In this document: piece after piece, positions 39,486 through 48,827 of the stretch | Layout of the letters: each line of letters opens with the position of its first letter | Position numbering within the stretch: position 1 is the first letter of the stretch | From: Janthinobacterium sp. | Lineage (GTDB): Bacteria > Pseudomonadota > Gammaproteobacteria > Burkholderiales > Burkholderiaceae_D | NCBI RefSeq assembly: GCF_009923995.1 | Contig: NZ_RFSK01000013.1 | Coordinates: 1 to 64,000, forward strand | DNA length: 64,000 bases | Reading direction: 5' to 3' | Translations under genes and position numbers: made by a program | Notes under the pieces: model-generated | What the model was told of the DNA's origin: nothing | Databases searched by the model: none | Seen by the model: only the letters and a program-made list of their open reading frames with translations

Positions 39486-39589
39486 GATTTATTGCTGAAT
39501 ATCTCGATTTATACGTGAACAAATACTGGCTCTTTCCCAATATGATAGCGGTTAATCTGGCACTAGCCATAAATATAATTGAGGAAACT

Positions 39590-40879
39590 ATGCGTATTGT
39601 GATTCTGGGTAGCGGCGTCATCGGCGTCACCAGTGCTTACTATCTGGCCAAGGCAGGACATGAGGTGACCGTCATCGACCGCCAGCCGGGCCCGGCACTG
39701 GAAACCAGCTTCGCCAATGCGGGGCAGATCTCGCCCGGCTACGCCTCGCCATGGGCCGCCCCCGGCATTCCCCTGAAGGCCGTGAAGTGGATGATGCAGC
39801 GCCACGCGCCCCTGGCCATCTCGCTCGACGGCAGCGCCGCCCAGCTGAAATGGATGTGGCAGATGTTGCGTAATTGCACACCGGAAGCGTATGCCGTCAA
39901 CAAGGAGCGCATGGTGCGCCTGGCCGAGTACAGCCGCGATTGCTTCAAGGTCTTGCGCGCCGAGGCGGGCATCACCTATGAAGGCCGGCAGCAAGGCACG
40001 ATGCAATTGTTCCGCACCGAAAAGCAGTACCACGATGCGGCGAAAGACATCGACGTGCTGAAAGAAGCGGGCGTGCCGTTTGAAGTGCTGCAGCGCGACG
40101 AGCTGTCGCGCGCGGAACCGGCCCTGGAAGCCGTCAAGGACAAGCTGTTCGGCGGCCTGCGCCTGCCCAACGATGAAACGGGCGACTGCCAGTTGTTTAC
40201 CACCCGCCTGTCGGAAATGGCCGCCGCCCTGGGCGTGAAGTTCCGCTACGGCGTGGCCATCGATGCGCTGCTGACGCAGGGCGACGAGATTGCCGGCGTG
40301 CAATGTGGCGCGGAAATCGTCAAGGCCGATTCCTACGTGGTGGCCCTGGGTTCCTACTCGACGGGCTTCATGAAGCCGCTGCTCGACATCCCCGTGTATC
40401 CATTGAAGGGCTATTCGATCACCGTGCCGATCGTCAACGCGGCCAAGGCGCCCGTGTCGACCATCCTCGATGAAACGTACAAGATTGCCGTGACCCGTTT
40501 CGACGACCGCATCCGCGTGGGCGGCATGGCGGAAATCGCCGGCTACAACCTGAACCTGAACCCGCGCCGCCGCGAAACCCTGGAAATGGTCGTCAACGAC
40601 CTGTTCCCGGGCGGCGGCAACACGGCCGAAGCGACCTTCTGGACGGGATTGCGCCCGATGACGCCGGACGGCACGCCCATCGTCGGCCGCACGCCGCTGC
40701 GCAACCTGTTCCTGAACACGGGCCACGGCACGCTGGGCTGGACCATGTCCTGCGGCTCGGCGCAGTTGCTGGCCGACCTGATGTCGTCGAAGAAGCCGGC
40801 CATCCTGGCCGACGACCTGTCCGTGGGCCGCTACAGCGGCGCGCAGCGCGGCGGCAAGCTGCAGTACGCGGGAGCCTGA
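39590..40879 (+). CDS. dadA: D-amino acid dehydrogenase small subunit
   Basis: 429 aa from the ATG at 39590 with GAGGAAA upstream. The FAD motif [20 protein letters not shown] opens the protein; [23 protein letters not shown] and the C-terminal [15 protein letters not shown] are typical of DadA. It oxidises D-alanine and other D-amino acids to oxo acids at the membrane, giving electrons to the respiratory chain. It is one base from the racemase start, forming a dadAX-type operon beside the Lrp regulator. Confidence 0.95.
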   Translation: MRIVILGSGVIGVTSAYYLAKAGHEVTVIDRQPGPALETSFANAGQISPGYASPWAAPGIPLKAVKWMMQRHAPLAISLDGSAAQLKWMWQMLRNCTPEAYAVNKERMVRLAEYSRDCFKVLRAEAGITYEGRQQGTMQLFRTEKQYHDAAKDIDVLKEAGVPFEVLQRDELSRAEPALEAVKDKLFGGLRLPNDETGDCQLFTTRLSEMAAALGVKFRYGVAIDALLTQGDEIAGVQCGAEIVKADSYVVALGSYSTGFMKPLLDIPVYPLKGYSITVPIVNAAKAPVSTILDETYKIAVTRFDDRIRVGGMAEIAGYNLNLNPRRRETLEMVVNDLFPGGGNTAEATFWTGLRPMTPDGTPIVGRTPLRNLFLNTGHGTLGWTMSCGSAQLLADLMSSKKPAILADDLSVGRYSGAQRGGKLQYAGA

Positions 40880-40880
40880 G

Positions 40881-42011
40881 ATGGCGGGAAGCATGCCTCC
40901 AAAGGAACGTAGCGGCGCCATCCTGACGGTGGACCTGGACGCCGTGCGCGCCAACTACCGCTTGCTGCGCGACAAGGCGCACCCGGCCGCCTGCTCGGCC
41001 GTCGTGAAGTCCGACGCCTACGGCCTGGGCGCCGCGCAAGTGGGTGCGGCCCTGTATGAAGAAGGCTGCCGCCACTTCTTCGTGGCGCACCTGGAAGAGG
41101 GCATCAGCCTGCGCCCGCACGTGGCGCCGGACGCGGCTATCTTCGTGCTGCACGGCCCGCCCGTCGGCACGGAAGGCGAATTCACGGCCCATGGCCTGAC
41201 GCCGGTGCTCAACAGCGAGCCGCAGGTGGCCGGCTGGCGCGCGCATGCAACAGCGCTGGGCCGCGAGCTGGACGCCATCGTGCAGGTGGACACGGGCATG
41301 TCGCGCATGGGCCTGTCGCCGCAGGAAATCGATGGCTGGCTGGCCGATGACCACTTTCTTGACGGCATCAAGGTGCGCTACATCATGAGCCACCTGGCGT
41401 GCGCCGACGAGCGCAGCAACCCCATGAATGGCGAGCAGCTGGCCCGTTTCATCGCCATCCATGCCCGCCTGCCGCAGTACCGCGCCAGCCTGGCCAATTC
41501 CTCGGGCATCTTCCTGTCGCCCGATTATCATTTCGACCTGGTGCGCCCCGGCGCGGCCCTGTACGGCATCGCGCCGCAGGGCGACGCGCCCAATCCCTTG
41601 CGTCCCGTCGTGCGCCTGCAGGGCAAGGTGCTGCAGACGCGCACGATCGCCGCAGGCGACCACGTGGGCTACAGCCGCCGCTACACGGCCAGCGAGCCGC
41701 GCCAGGTGGCCACCGTCTCCGTCGGCTATGCCGATGGCTGGCTGCGCAGCATGAGCAACCAGGGCCTGGCCATCGTCGACGGCGTGAAAGTGCCGCAGAT
41801 CGGCGCCATTTCCATGGATTCCATCACCCTGGACGTGAGCGCCATCGCCCGCGAGCGCATCGTGCCGGGCAGCCTCGTCGACCTGATCTGCGCCGAACAC
41901 CCCGTCGACGCCGTGGCGGCCATGGCCAATACCATCGGCTACGAGGTGCTGACCAACCTGGGCGGGCGCTATTACCGCGAGTATCGAGGCCTCGCGCAGT
42001 CCGCACGCTAG
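40881..42011 (+). CDS. alr: alanine racemase, catabolic type
   Basis: 376 aa, PLP enzyme of fold type III. The PLP-binding Lys is in VVKSDAYGLG (about residue 43), the second catalytic base Tyr in HVGYSRRYTA (about 265), and the substrate-binding Arg in VDTGMSRMGL. It interconverts L- and D-alanine. Located directly after dadA, it is likely the catabolic paralogue (DadX) that supplies D-alanine to the dehydrogenase. A terminator follows. Confidence 0.93.
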   Translation: MAGSMPPKERSGAILTVDLDAVRANYRLLRDKAHPAACSAVVKSDAYGLGAAQVGAALYEEGCRHFFVAHLEEGISLRPHVAPDAAIFVLHGPPVGTEGEFTAHGLTPVLNSEPQVAGWRAHATALGRELDAIVQVDTGMSRMGLSPQEIDGWLADDHFLDGIKVRYIMSHLACADERSNPMNGEQLARFIAIHARLPQYRASLANSSGIFLSPDYHFDLVRPGAALYGIAPQGDAPNPLRPVVRLQGKVLQTRTIAAGDHVGYSRRYTASEPRQVATVSVGYADGWLRSMSNQGLAIVDGVKVPQIGAISMDSITLDVSAIARERIVPGSLVDLICAEHPVDAVAAMANTIGYEVLTNLGGRYYREYRGLAQSAR

Positions 42012-42044
42012 GCAGCGCAAAACCCATGATTGTGTGGCAAGATA

Positions 42045-42077
42045 GCCCCGGTGTGTATTCCACTCCGGGGCTTTTGT
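42045..42077 (+). terminator. intrinsic terminator after dadA-alr
   Basis: AGCCCCGG (42045-42052) pairs with CCGGGGCT (42065-42072) and is followed by a T-rich stretch with one G. It ends the dadA-alr transcript before the FMN reductase gene. Confidence 0.8.
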
Positions 42078-42102
42078 TTTTCAACCATCATCGGGGATTT
42101 CT

Positions 42103-42660
42103 ATGAGTCAATATAACGTTGCAATCGTCGTTGGCAGCCTGCGCAAGGATTCCTTCAACCGCAAGCTGGCCGAGGCTATCATCAAGCTGGCGCCGCCCGA
42201 GTTTTCCTTCAAGCACATCGAGATCGGCGACTTGCCCCTGTACGACCAGGACGACGATGGCGCCCAGGCCGAGCAGGTGCTGCGGCTGAAGTCGGACATC
42301 GCCGCGTCGCAGGCCCTGCTGTTCCTCACCCCCGAATACAACCGCTCGATTCCCGGCGTGCTGAAGAATGCCCTCGACCATGGCTCGCGTCCCTACGGCC
42401 AGAGCGTGTGGGGCGGCAAGCCGGGCGCCGTGCTGGGCGTGTCCGTGGGCGCCACGGGCACGGCGCTGGCGCAGCAGCACCTGCGCAACGTGCTGGCCTA
42501 CCTGGACGTGCCGCTGCTGGGCCAGCCGGAAATGTTTATTCAGGCCAAGGAGGGCCTGTTCGACGAGCATGGCGGCATCGGCCCGGCCAGCCTGGGCTTC
42601 TTCCAGGGCTGGATGCAGCGCTACGTGGACTGGGTCAAGAAGCACGCCATCCACGCCTGA
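42103..42660 (+). CDS. NAD(P)H-dependent FMN reductase (ChrR/YieF-like)
   Basis: 185 aa flavodoxin-like fold. VVGSLRKDSFNRKLA binds the FMN phosphate and FLTPEYNRSIPGVLKNALDHGSR is the family hallmark for the isoalloxazine and dimer contact. It should reduce quinones, chromate or azo compounds using NAD(P)H. Monocistronic by position: terminator before it, and an Fnr-type palindrome 25 bases after its stop. Confidence 0.92.
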   Translation: MSQYNVAIVVGSLRKDSFNRKLAEAIIKLAPPEFSFKHIEIGDLPLYDQDDDGAQAEQVLRLKSDIAASQALLFLTPEYNRSIPGVLKNALDHGSRPYGQSVWGGKPGAVLGVSVGATGTALAQQHLRNVLAYLDVPLLGQPEMFIQAKEGLFDEHGGIGPASLGFFQGWMQRYVDWVKKHAIHA

Positions 42661-42684
42661 TGCGGCCGGCCTGACCCGGCATCC

Positions 42685-42698
42685 TTGATACATATCAA
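42685..42698 (+). promoter_or_regulatory. perfect Fnr-type box
   Basis: TTGAT-ACAT-ATCAA matches the FNR/Anr consensus exactly, and the dyad continues one GG/CC pair on each side (42683-42700). It lies 142 bases before the start codon of the following cyclase. A TATAAT at 42781-42786 gives a likely start near 42793, placing the box near -101. Confidence 0.62.
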
Positions 42699-42826
42699 GG
42701 CGGCAGCGCACGCCGTTGCCGCCTGTCCACAATCCCTGCCCATTGATGCCAGGATTTCAATGTTGGCACGGGTGTCTCGGTATAATGCGCCCTTTCTTTT
42801 GCGCAAGATTGCCTCTCTCCTACGCC

Positions 42827-44401
42827 ATGTGGACTAAACCTGTTCTGCGCATGAACCTGCGCCGTTTGATCGTGCTCGTGGCCTTTGCCAGTGCCCTGGT
42901 GTCCCTGGCCAATACCTTTTATGCCAGCTACCGCGTGCAGCGCCAGTTGCTGATCGATACGACCCTGGAAGCGAACCATGCGTATGCCAGCAAGCTGGCC
43001 AGCACGGCCGAGGATTTCCTGCAATCGGCACGCCAGCAGCTGGCCTACAGCGCGGCCAGCCTGCCGTCGCGCATGGCGGACGACGCCTGGCTGACGGCCG
43101 AGGCGCAGCGCCTGCGCCTGCAAACCAACAGTTTTAACTCCGTGCTCATCGTCGATGCCCAGGGCAAGGTGCTGGGCGTGTCGCCGGAAACCCTGGCCCT
43201 CAAGCACCGCACGCTCGATTCGGCAGGCGCCGCGCAGGCGCTGCGCGAACGGCGGCCCCTGATCACGCAGCCCTACGTCTCCTCGGCGGGCAACCTGGTG
43301 GTCTTCATTTCGCATCCCATCCTGGACAGGGACGGGCGCTACCTCGGCTACGTGGGCGGCAGCATCTACCTGAAACAGAAAAACATCCTGTACACCATGC
43401 TGGGCCAGCACTACTACCGCGACGGGTCCTACCTGTACGTGGTGGACCAGAAGCGGCGCCTGCTGTACCACCCGGACCCCGCGCGCCTGGGCGACGTGGC
43501 CGGCAGCAATGAAGTCATCGACGCCATCATCGCGCAGCAGGGCGGCGGCAACCGGCGCATGGACAACAGCCTGGGCGTGGACATGCTGGCCGGCTACGCC
43601 GTCATGCCATCGACGGGCTGGGGCATCGTGGCGCAGCGGCCGACGGCCATGACCCTGGCGCCGCTGAACCAGCTGATGGCCGACACGGTCTGGCATTCCC
43701 TGCCGATCGCCTTGCTGAGCCTGCCATTCATCTGGTGGCTGGCCAGCCTCATTTCGCGGCCCCTGGTGCAGCTGGCCGAGGGCGCGCGGCGCATGGATAC
43801 GCCTGGCACGGCCGAGCATATTGCCGCCATCCGTTCCTGGTACGTTGAAGCGGCGCAGATCAAGAAAGCCCTGCTGAAGGGATTGGCTTTGCTGCAAAGT
43901 AAGATCGGCAAGCTGAAGACGGACGTGCAGACGGACCCGCTGACGGGGCTGTCGAACCGGCGCGGCATGGCGGCGGCGCTGGACGCCTGGCATGCGCAGG
44001 CGCGGCCGTTCTCCGTCATCGCCATCGATATCGACCATTTCAAGCAGGTCAACGACCGGTGGGGCCACGCCGTGGGCGATGACGTCATCCTGCGCCTGGC
44101 GCAGCTGATGCGTGCCTGCTCGCGCGATGCGGACGTGCTGTGCCGCAACGGCGGCGATGAATTCATCATGCTGCTGCCCGACGCCGACCTCGACGTGGCC
44201 ATCCAGGTGGCCGAGCGCCTGCGCGCCAAGGTGGCCGCCGCCGTCATCCCCGGCGCGGGACCCGTCACCGTGTCGCTGGGCGTCGTGTCGTCGGAGCAGG
44301 AGGGCGGCGGCATGGACGCCGTGCTGCTGGCCGCGGACGCGGCCCTGTATGTGGCCAAGGAAAACGGCCGCAACTGCGTGGGCATCACGGAGCCGGCCTG
44401 A
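42827..44401 (+). CDS. membrane diguanylate cyclase: dCache-GGDEF
   Basis: 524 aa from ATG 42827. TM1 is LIVLVAFASALVSLANTFYA; a Cache sensor region extends to TM2 near residue 290 (IALLSLPFIWWLASL). The catalytic domain has DPLTGLSNRRGM, DHFKQVNDRWGHAVGDD and the intact signature GGDEF; RDAD five residues earlier is the allosteric I-site. It should synthesise c-di-GMP in response to a periplasmic ligand. An Fnr-type box upstream hints at oxygen control. No ribosome site stands out before the ATG; upstream in-frame ATGs would place coding over the TATAAT element. Confidence 0.88.
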   Translation: MWTKPVLRMNLRRLIVLVAFASALVSLANTFYASYRVQRQLLIDTTLEANHAYASKLASTAEDFLQSARQQLAYSAASLPSRMADDAWLTAEAQRLRLQTNSFNSVLIVDAQGKVLGVSPETLALKHRTLDSAGAAQALRERRPLITQPYVSSAGNLVVFISHPILDRDGRYLGYVGGSIYLKQKNILYTMLGQHYYRDGSYLYVVDQKRRLLYHPDPARLGDVAGSNEVIDAIIAQQGGGNRRMDNSLGVDMLAGYAVMPSTGWGIVAQRPTAMTLAPLNQLMADTVWHSLPIALLSLPFIWWLASLISRPLVQLAEGARRMDTPGTAEHIAAIRSWYVEAAQIKKALLKGLALLQSKIGKLKTDVQTDPLTGLSNRRGMAAALDAWHAQARPFSVIAIDIDHFKQVNDRWGHAVGDDVILRLAQLMRACSRDADVLCRNGGDEFIMLLPDADLDVAIQVAERLRAKVAAAVIPGAGPVTVSLGVVSSEQEGGGMDAVLLAADAALYVAKENGRNCVGITEPA

Positions 44402-44529
44402 TGGCATTGCCGCGCGGCACAAACTGATACGCTGTTTTCTGTTGCTTCTGAGCCTGTCCTGTTTGCGCGCCAGCGCTTACCATGGGGCCTTGACACGCAC
44501 AACGGGGATGGCAGGCATGGCAGGGATGG

Positions 44530-45057
44530 ATGGCAATGACGTTTGAGCAAGAGCTTGGCATCCGCTGCGACGTCGCCGGACGGCCGCACGCGCTGGCCTT
44601 CCTCGGCTGCTGCGACCTCAACTATGGCCAGCGCTGCGCGCTGCCGCTGCACCCCTTCCGCCTGCGCGTGCCGGAAGGGGCGCTGGCGGGCCTGCTCGAC
44701 GCGCCGTTCAACAGTTTTATCCAGACCTGCCGTGAAGACGACTTGCAGTATGAGGAAAGCGACTTGCCCGAACTCAAGGACGCCGGCTATCCCGGCATCA
44801 CGGCCATGCTGGGGGGCCACCGGCCGCTGCTGGCCGGGATGCTGCTGGACTTCATGATCGGCGACCTGCTGGCGGCCATCGGCCGCGCCAGCGGCTACCG
44901 TGCGCCCGATGCCCGCTACTGGGGCGACGTGGCGACGGCCGACCGGCGCGCCTATTTCACCATCAATCAGGTGCACACCGTGTCGTTCGCCGACGGCCAT
45001 GCCGTGTTCGAGGGCGAAGGCTACTACGGCGTGTACGTCATCTGGCTGACGCAGTGA
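44530..45057 (+). CDS. hypothetical cytosolic protein
   Basis: 175 aa without signal peptide or membrane segment. Visible features are a Cys pair (AFLGCCDLNYGQRCALPLHPF) and an aromatic, acidic C-terminus (GEGYYGVYVIWLTQ). Codon use is like the neighbours, so it is probably real. I recognise no family. AGGGA lies near the ATG. It ends 56 bases before the copper operon and is not part of it, because the CueR-type promoter lies between. Confidence 0.65.
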   Translation: MAMTFEQELGIRCDVAGRPHALAFLGCCDLNYGQRCALPLHPFRLRVPEGALAGLLDAPFNSFIQTCREDDLQYEESDLPELKDAGYPGITAMLGGHRPLLAGMLLDFMIGDLLAAIGRASGYRAPDARYWGDVATADRRAYFTINQVHTVSFADGHAVFEGEGYYGVYVIWLTQ

Positions 45058-45076
45058 GCGGGGCGCAAATGGGGAC

Positions 45077-45107
45077 TTGACCTTCCTCATGTGGGAAGGT
45101 TTATAGT
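45077..45107 (+). promoter_or_regulatory. CueR-type copper-responsive promoter
   Basis: TTGACC (45077-45082) and TATAGT (45102-45107) are 19 bases apart, the long spacing required by MerR-family activators. The dyad ACCTTCC-N7-GGAAGGT (45080-45100) fits the CueR/copA operator exactly. The expected start is 45113-45115, i.e. at the ATG of the first gene (45114). Confidence 0.88.
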
Positions 45108-45113
45108 CATGCC

Positions 45114-45539
45114 ATGAACCGTGCCTTTTTCCGCTCTCTCGCCCACTCGCTGCTGTGGCTGCTGGCCGTGACGCTGCCCTTGCAGGGCTTTGCGTCGGCC
45201 ATGCGCAGCTGCTGCGTGGACGAGCTGGCGGTCGCCGTCACGGCGGCGCAGGCGCAAGCCCCGCAGTGCCACGGCATGGCCGACATGGCCGATATGTACA
45301 TGCAGGACCAGCCGATGAGCATGAAAATGGCCATGGACGATGGCGGCGCCATGCAGCACGGCCACGATTGCAGCAACCATGGCGCTTGCACCGTGGGCGC
45401 CACGGCGCCGCCCGGCATGCCTGCCGTGCCCGCATGGACCTTGCGCGCGCCGCCCCCGGCGCTGGCGCCCGATTCCCTGTTCGCCGGGCATATCCCGCCC
45501 GGACCCGAACGTCCCCCGAGAAGCACGCACTCCGCCTGA
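45114..45539 (+). CDS. Met/His/Cys-rich exported copper-cluster protein
   Basis: 141 aa. A signal peptide (FRSLAHSLLWLLAVTLPLQGFASA) precedes a CC pair, and a middle with many Met, His and Asp (MADMADMYMQDQPMSMKMAM, HGHDC). This composition suits Cu(I)/Ag(I) binding outside the cytoplasm; similar small proteins precede copper oxidases in Oxalobacteraceae. It is first behind the CueR-type promoter, and its ATG coincides with the predicted transcription start. Function beyond metal binding is unknown. Confidence 0.8.
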   Translation: MNRAFFRSLAHSLLWLLAVTLPLQGFASAMRSCCVDELAVAVTAAQAQAPQCHGMADMADMYMQDQPMSMKMAMDDGGAMQHGHDCSNHGACTVGATAPPGMPAVPAWTLRAPPPALAPDSLFAGHIPPGPERPPRSTHSA

Positions 45540-45648
45540 CCGCCCGTGAACCTGGCGGTGCGCCGCCGCACGTCCCTGCACGTGGCGATGGCACGCCAGC
45601 GTTCCACCGCGCGCCCGCCGCGCCATACCCTGTCATTCAAGGAATACC

Positions 45649-46014
45649 ATGAAGCAATTACTTAGCCTCGCGCTGGCCGCCGGCGTTGCGCTGGCCGCGC
45701 CGCTGGCCGCCGCAGCCACCCCGGCCCCATCCGCCGCCGCGCCGCAAGACGCGCAAGCGCCCGTGCCGGCCGCCACCTACCGCTCCGCCTTCGCCGGCTA
45801 CCTTCCCGCCGCCGAGGACGACGCCACGCCCGACCAGACCTGGCGCGCCGTGAACGAAAAAGTCGGCAAGGCTGGCGGCCACATGGGCATGATGAAGATG
45901 GAAGGCCACAAGATGGAAGGCCATGCCATGCCGATGGACAAGATGCCGAAGGATGAGGCCATGCCCAAGCCGTCCGGCAAGCCCGCCCCGCAACACCACC
46001 ACGAAGGACACTGA
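45649..46014 (+). CDS. periplasmic Met/His-rich copper-binding protein
   Basis: 121 aa with an Ala-rich signal peptide (LLSLALAAGVALAAPLAAAA). The mature part contains TYRSAFAGYLPAAEDDATPDQTWRAVNEKVGKAGGHMGMM (first half noted), and ends in repeated Met-x-x-His/Gly and HHHEGH. This architecture recurs next to CusCBA-type copper systems. It probably binds copper and hands it to the oxidase. Its stop is one base from the TolC-family gene. Confidence 0.78.
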   Translation: MKQLLSLALAAGVALAAPLAAAATPAPSAAAPQDAQAPVPAATYRSAFAGYLPAAEDDATPDQTWRAVNEKVGKAGGHMGMMKMEGHKMEGHAMPMDKMPKDEAMPKPSGKPAPQHHHEGH

Positions 46015-46015
46015 G

Positions 46016-47386
46016 ATGGCCCGCTTGCATACATCAATGTGCCTGACGCCGCTGGCGCTGGCAGCCGTCCTGCTGCTGGGCGGCTGCGCCAGCTTCAGCC
46101 CCGATGGCGGCATGGCGACGGTGTCCAGGGTGGCCGATGCCCGCACGGGCGCGCCCGGCGCGCTGTCCGCCACGGACACGGACGAGAAACTGGCACAGCT
46201 GCTGGCCCAGCCCCTGGACGCCGACAGCGCCGTGCGCATCGCCCTGATGAACAACCACGGCCTGAAAGCGGCCCTGGCCGACCTGGGCGCCTCCGAGGCG
46301 GACCTGGTGCAGGCGGGGCGCTTGCGCAATCCGGGCCTGTCCTTCGGCCGCTCGCACGGCAGCCACGGCAATGAAATCGACCGCGGCGTCAGCTTCGACC
46401 TGGCCGGCCTGCTGACCATGCCCCTGCGCGTGAACATCGAACGGGGCCGTTTCGAGCAGGCCAAGCTGCAGGCGGCCAGCAGCGCCGTGCAGCTGGCGGC
46501 CGACACGCGCCGCGCCTATTTCAATGCCGTGGCCGCCGTGCAGACGGAGCAGTTCATGCAGCGCGCGCTGCTGTCGGCCGAGGCGGGCGCGGAACTGGCC
46601 ACGCGCCTGCAGCAGGCGGGCAACTGGAGCCGCCTCGACCAGGCGCGCCAGCAAGTGTTTTATGCGGACGCCGTCAGCGACCTGGCCCGCGCGCGCCACC
46701 AGGCAGTGGTGACGCGCGAACACCTGACGCGCTTGCTGGGCCTGTGGGGCCGGCAGACGGCATTTACCTTGCCGCAGCGCCTGCCCGACCTGCCGGCCGC
46801 GCCGGCGCAAGCGGGCGATATCGAGGCGCAGGCCATGGAGCAGCGGCTCGACGTGCAGATGAGTAAGCTCGACGCGCACGCGACGGCCGACGCGCTGGGC
46901 CTGTCGAAGGTGACGGGTTTCGTCAACGTGCTCGACGCGGGCTATACCAACAAGAGCACGAGCGAGGCGCCGCGCGAGAACGGCTATGCAATCTCGCTGG
47001 AATTGCCCCTGTTCGACTGGGGTTCGGCGCGCAATGCAAAGGCGCAAGCCTTGTATGAACAGTCGCTGCAGCGCACGGCGGGCACGGCCGTCAAGGCCCG
47101 CTCGGAAGTGCGCGAGGCGTATTCCAGCTACCGCACGGCCTACGACCTGGCGCGCCACTACCGCGATGAAGTCGTGCCGCTGCGCAAGACGATTTCGCAT
47201 GAGGTGTTGCTGCGCTACAACGGCATGCTGGCCAGCGTCTTTGAGCTGCTGGCCGACGCGCGCGAGCAGGTGGCCAGCGTGAACGGTGCCATCGCCACCC
47301 AGCGCGATTTCTGGATCGCGCAAACCGAATTGCAATCGGCCATCAATGGCAGCGGCCCAGGTGCGGCAGCTGCGGCAAAGGAATAA
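46016..47386 (+). CDS. TolC-family outer-membrane lipoprotein
   Basis: 456 aa. A lipobox (LLLGGC) follows the signal sequence, so the protein is lipid-anchored. Two homologous outer-membrane-efflux repeats follow (SAVRIALMNNHGLKAALADLGASEADLVQAGRLRNPGLSF begins the first). The partners of a tripartite pump (RND and adaptor) are not in this window, so either they are elsewhere or the protein supports the copper oxidase in another way. The start at 46016 is one base after the preceding stop. Confidence 0.88.
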   Translation: MARLHTSMCLTPLALAAVLLLGGCASFSPDGGMATVSRVADARTGAPGALSATDTDEKLAQLLAQPLDADSAVRIALMNNHGLKAALADLGASEADLVQAGRLRNPGLSFGRSHGSHGNEIDRGVSFDLAGLLTMPLRVNIERGRFEQAKLQAASSAVQLAADTRRAYFNAVAAVQTEQFMQRALLSAEAGAELATRLQQAGNWSRLDQARQQVFYADAVSDLARARHQAVVTREHLTRLLGLWGRQTAFTLPQRLPDLPAAPAQAGDIEAQAMEQRLDVQMSKLDAHATADALGLSKVTGFVNVLDAGYTNKSTSEAPRENGYAISLELPLFDWGSARNAKAQALYEQSLQRTAGTAVKARSEVREAYSSYRTAYDLARHYRDEVVPLRKTISHEVLLRYNGMLASVFELLADAREQVASVNGAIATQRDFWIAQTELQSAINGSGPGAAAAAKE

Positions 47387-48771
47387 TGATGATTACACGT
47401 AGAAACTTTTTCATGAACGCGGGCGCCGTCGCCCTCAGTGCCGCGGCCGTCAGCCGCGTGGGCGCCGCCTCCCTGCCGGAAGCCGTCACGATGGCCGGCG
47501 CGGATACCAAGGCGCCACTACCGCCGCCGAACGGACGCCCGTACAACCCCGTCGTCACCCTGAACGGCTGGTCCTTGCCCTGGCGCATGAACAACAACGT
47601 CAAGGAATTCCACCTGGTGGCGGAACCCGTCGTGCGCGAACTGGCACCCGGCATGCAAGCGAACCTGTGGGGCTATAACGGCCAGTCGCCCGGCCCCACC
47701 ATCGAAGTGGTGGAGGGCGACCGGGTGCGCATCTTCGTCACCAACAAATTGCCGGAACACACGAGCGTGCACTGGCATGGCCAGCGCTTGCCTAACGGCA
47801 TGGACGGCGTCACGGGCCTGACCCAGCCCGGCATCGCCCCGGGCAAGACCTTCGTCTATGAATTCATCGCCAAGCGCCCCGGCACCTTCATGTACCACCC
47901 GCATGCCGATGAAATGACGCAGATGGCCATGGGCATGATGGGCTTCTGGGTGACGCATCCGAAAGACCCGAATTTCATGAAGGTGGACCGCGATTTCGTC
48001 TTCCTGCTCAGCAACTACGACATCGATCCGGGCAGCTACACGCCGAAGATCATGACCATGACGGATTTCAATCTGTTCACCTTCAACAGCCGCGTCTTCC
48101 CCGGCATCGACCCCATGGTGGTGCGCCAGGGCGACAAGGTGCGCGTGCGCGTGGGCAATCTGACCATGACGAACCACCCCATCCACATGCACGGCCACGA
48201 ATTCGAGGTGACGGGCACGGATGGCGGCTGGACGCGCCCGGAGTCGCGCTGGCCGGAAGTGACGACGGACGTGGCCGTGGGCCAGATGCGCGCCGTGGAG
48301 TTCACGGCCACGGACCTGGGCGACTGGGCCTTCCACTGCCACAAGTCGCACCACACGATGAATGCCATGGGGCATGACGTGCCCACCATGATAGGCGTCG
48401 ACCACCAGGGCGTGGCGGCGAAGATCAACCAGCTCGTGCCCGGCTACATGGTGATGGGCGAGCGGGGCATGGCCGACATGGGCGAGATGCAGATGCCCAT
48501 TCCCGACAATACCCTGCCGATGATGGCTGGCGACGGCCCGTTCGGCGCCATCGGCATGGGTGGCATGTTTACCACGGTGAAGGTGCGCAAGGACCAGAAA
48601 CCGGGCGACTACCGCGACCCGGGCTGGTACAAGCACCCGGCCGGCACCCTGGCCTATGAATGGACGGGCGCCTTGCCGGAACCCGTGCGCGGCCAGGGCG
48701 CGGGCAAGTTGCCGGCCCGCGGTGGCGTGGAGATGACGGTGCGCAAGCCGGGCGGCCACGCCGGGCATTAA
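47386..48771 (+). CDS. Tat-exported multicopper oxidase
   Basis: 461 aa. A twin-arginine signal (ITRRNFFMNAGAVALSAAAV) indicates folded export. Four copper motifs are complete: HWHG, YHPHADEM, HPIHMHGHEF and HCHKSHHTMNAM, giving type 1, 2 and 3 copper ligands. After them is a Met-rich segment (residues about 350-390; MGERGMADMGEMQMP), as in CueO/CopA where it binds extra Cu(I). It likely oxidises Cu(I) to Cu(II) in the periplasm. Overlaps the TolC gene stop by one base; a terminator follows the gene. Confidence 0.93.
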   Translation: MMITRRNFFMNAGAVALSAAAVSRVGAASLPEAVTMAGADTKAPLPPPNGRPYNPVVTLNGWSLPWRMNNNVKEFHLVAEPVVRELAPGMQANLWGYNGQSPGPTIEVVEGDRVRIFVTNKLPEHTSVHWHGQRLPNGMDGVTGLTQPGIAPGKTFVYEFIAKRPGTFMYHPHADEMTQMAMGMMGFWVTHPKDPNFMKVDRDFVFLLSNYDIDPGSYTPKIMTMTDFNLFTFNSRVFPGIDPMVVRQGDKVRVRVGNLTMTNHPIHMHGHEFEVTGTDGGWTRPESRWPEVTTDVAVGQMRAVEFTATDLGDWAFHCHKSHHTMNAMGHDVPTMIGVDHQGVAAKINQLVPGYMVMGERGMADMGEMQMPIPDNTLPMMAGDGPFGAIGMGGMFTTVKVRKDQKPGDYRDPGWYKHPAGTLAYEWTGALPEPVRGQGAGKLPARGGVEMTVRKPGGHAGH

Positions 48772-48798
48772 GATGTGGGGCCGGCCCGGCTGAATCTG

Positions 48799-48827
48799 AC
48801 GGCTTGCCTAGCATGGCAAGCCGTTTT
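48799..48827 (+). terminator. intrinsic terminator after multicopper oxidase
   Basis: ACGGCTTGCC (48799-48808), loop TAGCAT, GGCAAGCCGT (48815-48824) and T residues. It closes the copper operon. Confidence 0.85.

Noticed and set aside
42764-42779. TGGCACG-like sequence resembling a second sigma-54 site before the cyclase
   Set aside because: At the -12 position it has TC instead of GC, an essential mismatch.
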